DNA of 64,000 nucleotides from Pseudomonas sp. DY-1 (GCF_003626975.1 NZ_CP032616.1:5060001-5124000), one strand, 5' to 3'; shown: positions 15,801-23,943, counted from the stretch's first letter. A program made the numbers and translations. The notes: generated by a model from the sequence alone, not told the origin.

Positions 15801-18800
15801 TTCTTCGGCCTCAGCGCGCTATTGGCGTAAAGGATGGAGGCCGCCATCTGCTCGTACAGCCAGGCGTCGGCATGGGAGGCATTGAGCTGGCGCAGCAGCA
15901 CCTGGCAGTGGGTCCAGGCGAGGTCGAACACGCGGTCGGCGAGGTGGCGGTCGCGGTATTTGTCGATCAGTTGCAGGCATCCGTCGCGGCTGTCGCTGAT
16001 GCCGCTGACCAGGTCGATGGTGGCGGCCTGGCCAGCGTCGAGGGTGATGCTGCAGCGGATCGCGACGATGGGGTCGAGGACGGAACCGGAGGTGTTGCCG
16101 AGGGTCTCCCGGCCGGCGTCCATGGCGGCTGGATTGACCAGATCGCGACCACGACCGATGAAGCGGGCGCGGTCGGTCTCGTAGGAAATAGCGTCTATGT
16201 CCGCACCGTGGACCGCCAGCAGGTGGCAGAACCAGGGCACCTGCTCCTTGTCCGATCGTGGCCGGCGTGTGCAGAGGATCGCCTGCAAGGGCGTGCACAG
16301 CTCGGTCTGGACGAACAGGTTGCTGAATGCGCGGTGTAGCGCATCGCTCATGGGGGGCGCGAGCACCACTTCGGCGTAGCTGGTGAGCTCGATGCTGCGC
16401 CGGGTTCGGGCGCGGTTGGTCAAGGTGATCCTGCGCAACTCGATGTCATCTTCCGGCGAGACGACGATCTCGCTGTGGGCGTCGAAGTCACGGTGGCGAA
16501 CCCGGAACTCCGCGCGGGCATCGGAGAAGATCGCTTCGTGCTGGTCCGGCTTCTTCAGCGTTGGCTGGTGTGTACTGGACCAGAAGTCGCCGCTGGCTAA
16601 GTCGCGCAGGTAGCAGAACATGCCCCAGTCGTCGCAGGTGGCATCTTCGTGCCAGCGCGTCACTGCCAATTCGCGGCAGCGGCTGTAACCGCCGCCGGCG
16701 CTGCTGATCATCACGTGGTAGCGGCCGTTGGAAAGCAATTGCACGGCCGGGTGGCGGCGTCCCGGATCGGCATAGATTCGCAGCCTGTTCTCGACCGGCC
16801 GGGTGGCGGTGCTGCTGGTTTGGAAATCGGCGGTGTATAGGAATTCCTGTGCGCTCCTGGGGACACGCTCTTGCAGTAACAGTGCGCTGGCCTGGAACTG
16901 CGGGTTGGACTCGAAGCGCTTCTGCATGGGGCGATCCCGTAGCAGGCTGACCAGCGCCAGCAGGCTCATGCCCTGATGGTGGGCCATGTACGAACGCACG
17001 ACTGCGGAGTTTTGTCCGCGTGGCAGGCGCGCCGGGGTGAAGTCAATGGCTTCGTACAGGCCGTAGCGGCCCGCCAGACCCTGTGCTGCCAGAGCCTGCA
17101 GGTTGCGGCAGGCCAGTTCGGGGGCGACCAGCAGGGCGAGCGTCGTGGCGTAGGGCGCCACTACCCGGTCGTCACCGAGGCCACGCTTCAGCCCCAAGCC
17201 TGGTACGCCGAAAGCCCGGTACTGGTAATTGAAGTGTGCATCCAGCGTGTTGTAGCCCGATTCCGATACGCCCCAGGGGATTCCCAGTTGCTGGCCGTAC
17301 TCGACCTGCCTGGCGACGGCGGCGCAGCACGTCTGGTCGAGCAGGGTGCCTTCGTATCTCGGCATCACCAGCAACGGCATCAGGTATTCGAACATCGAGC
17401 CCGACCAGGACAGCAGCACCGGTACGCCTCGAGTGCTGGTGAGCAGGCGGCCGAGGCTGAACCAACTGGCCTGGGGCAACTGGCCGTGGGCAATCGCCAC
17501 GAAGGTGCTCAGCCGCGCTTCAGACGCAAGCAGGTCGTAGTAGCTGGAGTCGAGACGGCGTTCGTCGACGTTGTAGCCAATGCAGAACAGGTTGCGCTGG
17601 ATGTCATAGAGGAACCCGAAATCCATCATGGCCAGGTTTGCCGCTGCTTCGGCCAGGCGCTCGGCATTTTCGATCCGTGCGGCGGCGTGTCGACGCACCG
17701 CCAGGATGGGCTCGCGCATCGCTTCCGGCCATTGCCCGGCATCGAGCAGGGCGAGCTGGCGCCAAGAAGGCATGGGTGGGAAATCCACCGAAGCGGCTGA
17801 GTCGTCGACGTTCGGCAACAGGCACAGGCGCAGCTGGTCGTGCTGGTCCACGCATTGCGCATGCAGGGCTGCTACCCAGAACGCGGTATCGCTGTCAGGG
17901 GCGGCATCGCTGGCTGTTGCCAACTCATCCGCGCGGTCGCGCAGGACCTGCAGGAACTCGAATGCGGCCGCCAGCGATTCCGGTGGCTCGTCCAGCATGG
18001 CCTCCAGCGTGCCGCGAAACCTGCGCAAGGAGGCCCTGGTGTTACGGTCGTCGGTGCAGGCGGTCTCCAGTACATCGAGGGTGTCTTCCAGGCCACGCAG
18101 CTGTTCAGTGCGAAACGGGCTGTCGTCGGCCAGCGCCAGAAGTCCGGGGGCCAGGGTCAGCAACATGCCCGCCAGGTTGCCGCTGTCCACGGTCGACACA
18201 TATTGCGGTGCCAGGGGCTGGAGGGTCTGGGTGTCATACCAGTTGTAGAAGTGCCGGCGATGGCGCTCGAGTTTCGCCATGCTGGCCAGTGTCAGCTCGC
18301 AGCGCTGCAGCAGGCGCTCGGCACTCAGGTAACCGAAGTCATAGGCGGCGAGGTTCGCCAGGATGGCCACGCCAATGTTGGTTGGCGATGTGCGATGGGC
18401 GATGGTAGTGGAGGGGTGTTCCTGGAGGTTGTCGGGTGGAAGCCAGTTGTCCGCAGGGCCGACAAGCTGGTCGAAGAAGGCCCAGGTCTGGCGTGCGAGG
18501 TTGCGCAGGAAGCGCAGTTCGCCTGGTGCCGGCACAAAGCGCCTGGGGAGCGCAGGCCTGCTCAGCCACCAGGCGATAGCCGGGCTCGCCAGCCAGAGCA
18601 GGAGCAGCGGCGCGGCGGCCGCCAAGGCCAAAGGCGTCATCGCCAGAAGCACTGCAAGCAGCAGGGTCAGTGCGGGGCCGGTCCACATCATCCGGTACAG
18701 GCCGCCCAGTTGATTGGTACTGGTTCTCTCCACTTCCCGTGAGGGGCTCCACTGCAACAGCTGCTTTTTGCTGAAGTACATGCGCCACAGAGTGCGGAGG

Positions 18801-21550
18801 ATGGCGTCGAGGCTGTAGTGCGCCTCATGGGGCAAGCAGGCGAGGGTCAGCAGGGCCCGGGCAAAGTGCTGGGAAGCGCCGCGCAGCGTGGCGGAAAGAT
18901 GCTGCCTCAGCGACATGTCGTGGGGCTTTCTCAGGAGATCGAGCAGCGAGGCGAGCAGCGGCGTGAGCATGCTGACGGCCAGTACTGCCAGGGTCCAGGC
19001 AACGGGCTGGGCCATCAGCAGCCAGCCCGCCAGGAACATGCAGAGAAATGCAGCAGGTTCCAGGCTACGGCGCATATTGTCGGCAATTTTCCAGCGCGCC
19101 AGGGCGCTCAGTCGGTTGCGCTCGTAGCCTCCCCGTGCGTCCGGCGACCATGGCAGGGTCCAGGGCAGGAGTTGCCAGTCGCCGCGAATCCAGCGGTGGT
19201 GGCGCTTCACATCGCTGCTGTAGCGAGAAGGGAATTCTTCGTAGAGCTGTACGTCACTGAGCAAGCCGGAGCGGGCGAAGCAGCCCTCGATCAGGTCATG
19301 ACTGAGGATGCGGTTATCTGGAAAGTGGCCGCAAAGCGCGTGCTCGAAGGCATCCACGGCATAGATGCCCTTGCCGATGAACGAGCCCTGCTGGAACAGG
19401 TCCTGGTAGACGTCCGACACGGCACGGGTATACGGATCTACCCCGGCATCGCTGCCGAGCAGCCGGGCATAGGCGGAGCGGGCGGTGCTCGGCAGGCTGA
19501 TGCCTACCCGTGGTTGCAGGATGGCGTAGCCACCTGTGATGCATTTTCCCTCTGTATCGAAGCGCGCCCGGTTGAGCGGGTGAGCCAGGGTGCCGATGAA
19601 CTGCCGTGCCGCATCGCGTGGTAGCTGGGTATCGGTATCGAGGGTGATGACGTAGTTGACCTGCTGCAGGATGTCGATCTCGCCGACGATCAAGGCGAAG
19701 CGCTCCAGGCCGTTGCCGCGCAGTACGGCGTTGAGCTCGGAAATCTTGCCACGCTTGCGCTCGAAGCCCATCCAGCTGGCCTCGGCGGGGTTCCAGCGAC
19801 GCGCTCGATGGAAGAGGAAGAAGCGGTCCTCGGCTGCATCGGGGTACTTGCGGTTCAGTGCTTCGATGCGCTCCTGCGCCAGGGCCTGAAGCTCAGCGTC
19901 CTGTTCGCGGACCTCGGTGCTGGCGTCCAGGAAGTCGCTCAACAGGCCGAAATGCAGATGGGGGTCGCGGTTGGCGAGGAACCGTACCTCGAGGCCTTCG
20001 CAGAGTTCGTCGATGTCCGCAGCGCAGCCGATCAGGGTCGGCACCACCACCAGGGTTCGCGCCTCGGCAGGGATGCCCTTGCGATAGTCCAGGCGCGGCA
20101 GTTGGTGCGGAGCCACGGTGAGGGTGACCAGCCAGTTCACCAGGCTGATCGCCAGTCGGCTCGCCATCACGGCAGCTGCCAGTGCCAGCAGGGTAATGGC
20201 GAAGGTGGGCAGCCCGCTGGCTTGCGCCCAGAGTATGAAGGGCCAGGTCAGGCCCAGTGACAGCAGCGTCACCGGAGCCAGATAGAAGAGCAGCGGTGCG
20301 CTTTGTAGCAGGCGCTCCCAGCGTTCCCGCAGTGTCGGCTTCACGGACAGGCGTCGCTCGAGTTCAATCCGCCCCTTGTCGATCAGGTAATAGCCGACGT
20401 GGCCAGTGATCCCTCCGGCTGCTGCACCACCGGCCAGCTCGAGGGCCCGGCGAGCCACTGTCGTCTCCGGGCTCGCGCAGTGTTTCGCCAGGTGCTCCAC
20501 TGCATGTCGATAGAGGTCCCGGGTGGCGAATTCCATGGTTTCGTATATGCCGGCTGGGTCCTGTCGCAGGGCCTGTTCGACGTGGCTCATGTCTTCGACG
20601 AAGTCGCGCCAGTCGGTTGCCGACAACAGACGCAGGCTGGCGATGCTGTTGCTGATGGCCACCTGGTCGGCGGCCTGCTGCTGGGCATCGGATGACACGA
20701 GGCGCTCGATGCTCAGTCCGGTTTCGGCCAGGTGCTGTTCGATCCAGCTCAAGGGCAAGGCCAGTGCTGCGCTCTGGCCCTGCAGGCGTCGGGCGAGTTC
20801 TGCGACGAAGGAACTGGTCATGGGTGGGTCGGTGCGCGCCATGTCGGCCACCGTCAGCACGACGCTTTTCGGATCCTGCTCGGCAATCTCGGCCAGCCGG
20901 TCAGCCCAGTCATCGGCCAGGTTGCGGTCCCCCCAGTTGGCCATGACGCGCGCGGCCACACGGCGCAGGTTTTCGATCAGTGCCAGGCGCAGCATGATGG
21001 GAATGGCCCAGAGTTCGCCAAGTTTGAGCGGCGTCACGTTCTGGTAGGCATTGACGAAGTGACCAAGGCTGCCACAGTCCACCCTGCCATCTCCGTGGGA
21101 AATGGTTTGCAGGGCGATGTCATAGACCCTCGGCAAGCCCTTGGAATCGCCGGAGGCTAGGTGAGGAAGCTCGTGGCAGTAGCCCTTGGGCAAGTGCTTG
21201 CGGGCGGTGCGGATCTGCTCTTCGATCAGGTAATGATTGTCCAGCAGCCATTCGCCGGCGGGGGTGATACGCCGGCTGGACAGTGAGGCCGCGGTGAGGA
21301 TCCGACAGCTGCTGGCCAGGGTTACTTCGTTATCGGCAAGTCGCTGCAACAACCCATCCGGGGTCCGATTCGGGCTCAGTCGGTGCATCCCGGCCAGGGC
21401 CGGGCCGTGCTGCTCCATCTGCTCGGCGCTGAACAGGTCCGAGCGCAGGTCGGGTTCGTACTCGAAGTTTCGAAACGCCGTTCGCCAGCGCAGGAGCCTC
21501 GTGTTGAAACGTGGGATTCGGAGCGATGCCAGGGTACGAAAGATGTCCAT
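12839..21550 (-). CDS. Cyclic beta-1,2-glucan synthetase-like protein (NdvB/ChvB family, about 2,900 aa)
   Basis: A 2,903-aa inner-membrane protein. In order: an N-terminal helical region; two groups of membrane helices (about residues 400-500 and 800-950); between them a GT84-type glycosyltransferase domain with VVVPTLIG, the ITLDTDTQLP acidic motif and HHRWIRGDW; then a glucoamylase-like middle part; and C-terminal GH94/GT36-type beta-sandwich and (alpha/alpha)6 domains with GDGDWNDGMN, containing the catalytic Asp of the phosphorylase family. NdvB/ChvB make and close periplasmic cyclic glucans used in osmoadaptation and host interaction. The start at 21550 lies 28 nt after the stop of a small membrane-protein gene, an operon driven from site I. 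Confidence 0.88.
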   Translation of the reverse strand: MDIFRTLASLRIPRFNTRLLRWRTAFRNFEYEPDLRSDLFSAEQMEQHGPALAGMHRLSPNRTPDGLLQRLADNEVTLASSCRILTAASLSSRRITPAGEWLLDNHYLIEEQIRTARKHLPKGYCHELPHLASGDSKGLPRVYDIALQTISHGDGRVDCGSLGHFVNAYQNVTPLKLGELWAIPIMLRLALIENLRRVAARVMANWGDRNLADDWADRLAEIAEQDPKSVVLTVADMARTDPPMTSSFVAELARRLQGQSAALALPLSWIEQHLAETGLSIERLVSSDAQQQAADQVAISNSIASLRLLSATDWRDFVEDMSHVEQALRQDPAGIYETMEFATRDLYRHAVEHLAKHCASPETTVARRALELAGGAAAGGITGHVGYYLIDKGRIELERRLSVKPTLRERWERLLQSAPLLFYLAPVTLLSLGLTWPFILWAQASGLPTFAITLLALAAAVMASRLAISLVNWLVTLTVAPHQLPRLDYRKGIPAEARTLVVVPTLIGCAADIDELCEGLEVRFLANRDPHLHFGLLSDFLDASTEVREQDAELQALAQERIEALNRKYPDAAEDRFFLFHRARRWNPAEASWMGFERKRGKISELNAVLRGNGLERFALIVGEIDILQQVNYVITLDTDTQLPRDAARQFIGTLAHPLNRARFDTEGKCITGGYAILQPRVGISLPSTARSAYARLLGSDAGVDPYTRAVSDVYQDLFQQGSFIGKGIYAVDAFEHALCGHFPDNRILSHDLIEGCFARSGLLSDVQLYEEFPSRYSSDVKRHHRWIRGDWQLLPWTLPWSPDARGGYERNRLSALARWKIADNMRRSLEPAAFLCMFLAGWLLMAQPVAWTLAVLAVSMLTPLLASLLDLLRKPHDMSLRQHLSATLRGASQHFARALLTLACLPHEAHYSLDAILRTLWRMYFSKKQLLQWSPSREVERTSTNQLGGLYRMMWTGPALTLLLAVLLAMTPLALAAAAPLLLLWLASPAIAWWLSRPALPRRFVPAPGELRFLRNLARQTWAFFDQLVGPADNWLPPDNLQEHPSTTIAHRTSPTNIGVAILANLAAYDFGYLSAERLLQRCELTLASMAKLERHRRHFYNWYDTQTLQPLAPQYVSTVDSGNLAGMLLTLAPGLLALADDSPFRTEQLRGLEDTLDVLETACTDDRNTRASLRRFRGTLEAMLDEPPESLAAAFEFLQVLRDRADELATASDAAPDSDTAFWVAALHAQCVDQHDQLRLCLLPNVDDSAASVDFPPMPSWRQLALLDAGQWPEAMREPILAVRRHAAARIENAERLAEAAANLAMMDFGFLYDIQRNLFCIGYNVDERRLDSSYYDLLASEARLSTFVAIAHGQLPQASWFSLGRLLTSTRGVPVLLSWSGSMFEYLMPLLVMPRYEGTLLDQTCCAAVARQVEYGQQLGIPWGVSESGYNTLDAHFNYQYRAFGVPGLGLKRGLGDDRVVAPYATTLALLVAPELACRNLQALAAQGLAGRYGLYEAIDFTPARLPRGQNSAVVRSYMAHHQGMSLLALVSLLRDRPMQKRFESNPQFQASALLLQERVPRSAQEFLYTADFQTSSTATRPVENRLRIYADPGRRHPAVQLLSNGRYHVMISSAGGGYSRCRELAVTRWHEDATCDDWGMFCYLRDLASGDFWSSTHQPTLKKPDQHEAIFSDARAEFRVRHRDFDAHSEIVVSPEDDIELRRITLTNRARTRRSIELTSYAEVVLAPPMSDALHRAFSNLFVQTELCTPLQAILCTRRPRSDKEQVPWFCHLLAVHGADIDAISYETDRARFIGRGRDLVNPAAMDAGRETLGNTSGSVLDPIVAIRCSITLDAGQAATIDLVSGISDSRDGCLQLIDKYRDRHLADRVFDLAWTHCQVLLRQLNASHADAWLYEQMAASILYANSALRPKNGALTGNQRNQSGLWGQAISGDLPIVLVQITDAANIEMVRQLVQAHAYWRLKGLAVDLVIWNEDSAGYRQQLQDQIIGLITSGAEANLIDRPGGIFVRPAHQLSQEDRTLIKAVARVILSDTAGTLQDQVVRRQPRTYWPRFEPDLILPPVQPQESMSSAADPALCMANAYGGFSRDGNEYMLKLEPGVATPAPWVNVLANATFGTVISESGSAYTWHLNAHEFRLTPWHNDAVRDLSGEALYLRDDETGHYWSPTPLPRRGSGTYAIRHGFGYSCFEHREKGIESELWVYVALDAPVKYSLLKLRNLSGQPRKLSVTGYVEWVLGDLRDKTAMHLVTEVDSSTGALIARNPYSMEFPGRVAFFAMDPPSRSRTADRSEFIGRNGNLQAPAAMAQGQLLGHFGGGLDPCAALQAGIELAPGDSYELVFCLGAEQDIETATGLLRRALSSGAAHVALQQVREHWRETLGQIQVETADPAVDLMLNGWLLYQVIASRFLARSGYYQSGGAYGFRDQLQDSMAMLHTAPASGRQHLLLCAARQFEEGDVQHWWHPPMGRGVRTRCSDDYLWLPLAVSRYVELTGDQTVLDEQVGYLQGRELNAGEASYYDLPEHSTLQESLYQHCVRALERGMPRGAHGLPLMGDGDWNDGMNRVGELGRGESVWLGFFQHLVLERFANIAQERSDTDFAQRCHEQAAQLHASLEQHGWDGAWYRRAYFDDGSSLGSASNDECRIDAIAQSWSVLSGVAPPGRRYRAMESLLEHLVRRDSRLILLLAPPFDHSLPDPGYIKGYVPGVRENGGQYTHAAVWACMAFAEMGDSARAWELLEMINPVGHGIASHIETYKIEPYVLAADVYASTPHLGRGGWSWYTGAAGWMYRLILESLLGLRREGASLRFEPVLPADWRGYTLRYRFGSALYHINLVQTEGVPDGQQVSLDGEWLQDRRVPLLDDGRTHQVEIHCQPCGPAQPRSGREETMAKLPRREDGIP

Positions 21551-21578
21551 CCCGGGGCCTGAGGTAATGGTTGCCGCT

Positions 21579-21962
21579 TCAGGGATCAGCCCGCTGGATA
21601 TCGGCACGATCCAGCAGGAAGCCGCACAGGAGGCCAATGCCAAAGGCAGTTGCGTGCCAGGGGCCAGCCACCAGTGCCAGGGGCATCAGCAGAAGCACAC
21701 CGAGCAGGACGAAAATCACCAGCAGCGGCGGAATGGTCGAGCGCACATGCGCCGGTCGCGGCCAGGTTGCGTAATGCCGCAGCAATGCAACGACGGGGCG
21801 CGTCGCTGCCAGGCCGATCATGGCCAGGGCCGTAGCTTCCTGCCATGCCTCCAGTGGCCCAGCGAGCAGCAGAAAGATCACCAGTACGAGTGCCGCGCTG
21901 CTGTTCATCAGCAGGTCCAGCCGATTCGCCATGGAGTTGCGTTTGAGTTGGAACAGATTCAT
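21579..21962 (-). CDS. Small multi-helix membrane protein ahead of the glucan synthetase
   Basis: Not recognised by family. The product of about 127 aa has four hydrophobic helices (SSAALVLVIFLLLAG, ALAMIGLAATRPVVALL, IPPLLVIFVLLGVLLLMPLAL, TAFGIGLLCGFLL) and no obvious catalytic motif. I prefer the ATG at 21962 (GGGGA 8 nt upstream) over 21980, which has no binding site. Its stop is 28 nt before the glucan synthetase start, so it could be a partner, for example in glucan export or complex assembly; this is inference from position only. Confidence 0.65.
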   Translation of the reverse strand: MNLFQLKRNSMANRLDLLMNSSAALVLVIFLLLAGPLEAWQEATALAMIGLAATRPVVALLRHYATWPRPAHVRSTIPPLLVIFVLLGVLLLMPLALVAGPWHATAFGIGLLCGFLLDRADIQRADP

Positions 21963-22031
21963 CAGGCGTTTCCCCGCCATGAGGGGCTGTGCAGCGTTGT
22001 CTAGTCGAGTCTCGAGGCGTCGGCAGTGGGC

Positions 22032-22049
22032 GTCTGTCTGCTACCGCAC
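22032..22049 (-). promoter_or_regulatory. Regional motif, site I (upstream of the glucan operon)
   Basis: GTGCG-GTAG-CAGAC-AGAC on the minus strand, 69 nt before the start at 21962. It ties the glucan operon to the stress gene set. Confidence 0.6.
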
Positions 22050-22083
22050 ATAGGCGGGACAGAGGAGAGGGGGGGCTTGCGAG

Positions 22084-22320
22084 TCAGTCGATCCGGCACG
22101 AATTCTGGGGTTTCGCAGTGTCGGCCTTGGCCGGCCGGGTGACGCTTTGCAGGCTGATCAGGTCCTCGCTATCGGCATACAGGCTGTCGTAGCGCATCTG
22201 GTTGGAGGTCGAGATGGGGACGTTGAAAACAGTGGGCGTATCATCTGGCGGGCTCTCTCGCCGAGTGATCCGGATGATGTTGCCGGAGCTTCTTGCAACG
22301 ACGAAGTATGCAGTGATCAT
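22084..22320 (-). CDS. Hypothetical protein (78 aa)
   Basis: Not recognised. MITAYFVVARSSGNIIRITRRE suggests a small beta-rich cytosolic domain followed by a polar C-terminus. AGGGA lies upstream of the ATG at 22320. It follows the CsbD-like gene by 42 nt on the same strand and is probably part of one leftward operon with 22363-22578 and 22588-22899. Confidence 0.55.
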   Translation of the reverse strand: MITAYFVVARSSGNIIRITRRESPPDDTPTVFNVPISTSNQMRYDSLYADSEDLISLQSVTRPAKADTAKPQNSCRID

Positions 22321-22362
22321 GGGCTGTTCCCTTGTTGGCGCAGGTCCCTGCTGCACGCGCAG

Positions 22363-22578
22363 CTACAGGGTGCGGCTTCTCTCGAAGAAGCTGAGCACTT
22401 GTTTTTCAGCCTCTTCATGGGTCATCTCGTAGCGTTCCTCGATCAGGTTCGCCAGCTTTTGTGCATCCCCTTCGGAGTTGATCAGCTCGGCCACGGTCAG
22501 CTCGTCCCAGAGGATCCTGGCGGTACCCACCAGCTCTCGCCATTTGCTCTTGATGATGTCTGCAAGGAGCCTGCTCAT
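22363..22578 (-). CDS. CsbD/YjbJ-like stress protein (copy 2)
   Basis: A 71-aa protein. The pattern SKWRELVGTARILWDELTVAELINSEGDAQKLANLIEERY...HEEAEKQV follows E. coli YjbJ (KGKWKQ..., GKLTDDD..., QERYG..., AEKEV), a hyperosmotic and stationary-phase protein of unknown activity. It differs from the shorter CsbD at 7829-8002, so it is an independent family member rather than a recent copy. GAGG lies 8 nt before the ATG. It is separated by only 9 nt from the upstream hypothetical gene, so it is in an operon driven by site J. Confidence 0.75.
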   Translation of the reverse strand: MSRLLADIIKSKWRELVGTARILWDELTVAELINSEGDAQKLANLIEERYEMTHEEAEKQVLSFFERSRTL

Positions 22579-22587
22579 GGTCTGTCC

Positions 22588-22899
22588 TCAGTCTGCGGAT
22601 GGTGTTAAGCGTTTCGGAGCCTCGTCAGGGCCCGAATTGGTAAGTTCGTCATCGCCGCGCGGGGTGATGGAATGATGGAAGGCCGGTGGCATTTGCACCT
22701 CTTGTCGCTGAGGCTTGTTACCCGAGGCCGCCTCCCTGGTCTGTCGCGCCAGTAACAACGCGCAGCGTTTCTTGATGATGGCGTCGACCCTTTCCAGGAA
22801 GTGATGGAGGGCGTGTGCTCGCTGCGTGTGCGGCGGGATGTCCGGCTTCTGTGCAGGGGCGACGGTGTCGGCGTCGTGGCTGTCGGCTTTATCTGTCAT
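22588..22899 (-). CDS. Hypothetical protein (103 aa)
   Basis: Not recognised. The N-terminal 30 residues are polar (MTDKADSHDADTVAPAQKPD), a central helix (HALHHFLERVDAIIKKRCALLLARQTREA) could dimerise, and the C-terminus is disordered. AAGGAA precedes the ATG at 22899. It is the first gene of a leftward operon with a YjbJ-like gene and is divergent from 23083; the 183-bp divergent spacer has two regional motif copies, one facing each way. Confidence 0.55.
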   Translation of the reverse strand: MTDKADSHDADTVAPAQKPDIPPHTQRAHALHHFLERVDAIIKKRCALLLARQTREAASGNKPQRQEVQMPPAFHHSITPRGDDELTNSGPDEAPKRLTPSAD

Positions 22900-22964
22900 G
22901 TCTGTTCCTTGAAGGGCATGCGAAATGCTGTGCTTCAAGCAGCGTGGCAGTACCGTCGCGCGCA

Positions 22965-22982
22965 GTCGGTGCGTTGGAGCAC
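22965..22982 (-). promoter_or_regulatory. Regional motif, site J (upstream of the 22899 operon)
   Basis: GTGCT-CCAA-CGCAC-CGAC on the minus strand, 65 nt before the start at 22899. The spacer CCAA departs from NTRN. Confidence 0.6.
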
Positions 22983-22992
22983 TTAGCCGTCT

Positions 22993-23010
22993 GTGGGATG
23001 ACGCACCGAG
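22993..23010 (+). promoter_or_regulatory. Regional motif, site K (upstream of the 58-aa gene)
   Basis: GTGGG-ATGA-CGCAC-CGAG, 72 nt before the start at 23083. It is only 10 bp from site J, back to back. Confidence 0.55.
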
Positions 23011-23082
23011 ACGCCCGGTCCGAACTGCAATGCTCGATGGGCAAGGCACTGCCCACCGCAGCGCCAGCACCCCGAGGTCGCC

Positions 23083-23259
23083 ATGCATACCCACATCGAT
23101 CCCAATCCGCCGCGCAAACCTCGCAAGCCGAACTCGAAGCACTCACCGCGGATCAAGACCCCCGGTGAGCTGCTGCACAAACGTGCCGAGGAGGCGAATG
23201 AAGCGGCACGCGTACCGCAGGATGACGAATTGGCTCCGCACCAGGGGCCGACGCCTTGA
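23083..23259 (+). CDS. Very small hypothetical protein (58 aa)
   Basis: The frame ATG at 23083 to TGA at 23259 encodes 58 residues, beginning MHTHIDPNPPRKPRKPNSKH and ending with an acidic tail. It is rich in Pro, Lys and Arg, probably disordered. CGAGG lies 5 nt upstream of the ATG and the regional motif 72 nt upstream, which together support it as a real gene although it resembles nothing I know. Confidence 0.55.
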   Translation: MHTHIDPNPPRKPRKPNSKHSPRIKTPGELLHKRAEEANEAARVPQDDELAPHQGPTP

Positions 23260-23282
23260 GGTGGCTTTGCTGCAAAGCATCA

Positions 23283-23300
23283 GTGCTATAACGCACCGAC
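23283..23300 (+). promoter_or_regulatory. Regional motif, site L (upstream of the 71-aa gene)
   Basis: GTGCT-ATAA-CGCAC-CGAC, 67 nt before the start at 23368. GCTATAAC within it also resembles an RpoS-type -10 element. Confidence 0.65.
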
Positions 23301-23367
23301 AGCTCTCAAACGACCTGACACGCTGACAGCACCAGCCCAAAGCGTATTGGGCGTTATCGAGAGCACC

Positions 23368-23583
23368 ATGAACATCCAAAGCTGTTGCGACAAACCCGTC
23401 CTCCCGCCGGTCATCCGCAAGCCCCACGACCCGCGCGAGCCCAGCGAGAAATCGCGACACTTGCCGTTGTTTTCCCGCTCGGAGCTCTACTCGTTCCCCG
23501 ACCCGGAGGAAGACGCCGAGGCAGTCCCGGACAGCGAGCCCGCAGGTCCCGGGACATCCCGGCCAAAGGGGCACTGCGAATAA
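23368..23583 (+). CDS. Hypothetical protein (71 aa)
   Basis: Not recognised. MNIQSCCDKPVLPPVIRKPH... is proline-rich with a vicinal CC near the N-terminus, one more Cys at the C-terminus and an acidic tail, so it is probably disordered or metal-binding. The ATG at 23368 has only a weak binding site (GAGAG). The regional motif 67 nt upstream supports expression. It marks the right-hand end of the motif-bearing cluster; beyond it lies the integrase remnant. Confidence 0.5.
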   Translation: MNIQSCCDKPVLPPVIRKPHDPREPSEKSRHLPLFSRSELYSFPDPEEDAEAVPDSEPAGPGTSRPKGHCE

Positions 23584-23605
23584 CGATTACGCCGGAATCC
23601 GGCAG

Positions 23606-23888
23606 CACATCAATACACCGCTGTCGCGGTTTCGGTGCGGGGGCAACGATTCAGCTACCCAAAGGCCAAGCGGCCCACGCATTGCGGCATACCTTTGCAA
23701 GCCACTTTGTCCAGAATGGCGGCAACATCGTGACCCTCCAGGAGTCCTGGGGCACTCCACGCTGGTGATGACCCTGCGTTATGCCCACCTTTCGCCGGAT
23801 CATCTTCAGGACGCGATCCGTTTGGGCCGCTCGGTACTCCTTCTATTCAGCTCCTCGATGTCGTGTGGCCTTTCGGAGCTGCACTGAT
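23606..23888 (+). pseudogene. Tyrosine recombinase (phage-type integrase) C-terminal remnant, frameshifted
   Basis: One frame (about 23655-23740) reads LPKGQAAHALRHTFASHFVQ and continues NGGNIVTLQ, the HxLRH block of phage integrases. The continuation LGHSTLVMTLRYAHLSPDHL plus QDAIRLG, containing the nucleophile Tyr, is in another frame from 23747 on. Restoring one base between CAG and CTG (GAGTC where GAGNTC is expected) joins them, so a single deletion broke the frame. The N-terminal two thirds of the gene are absent. It lies about 0.6 kb from the 3' end of tmRNA, a classic integration site, and is probably the scar of a lost island. Confidence 0.75.
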
Positions 23889-23943
23889 AGTCTTGTGCCA
23901 TCATTCAAGGGCTTGTTCGTTGATAGCAAGGAAGGAGTGGGGC

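Noticed and set aside
15050..16339. A 429-codon plus-strand frame within the glucan synthetase
   Set aside because: Composition is that of an antisense frame (His/Val/Gly/Asp-rich) and the opposite strand has continuous domain content.
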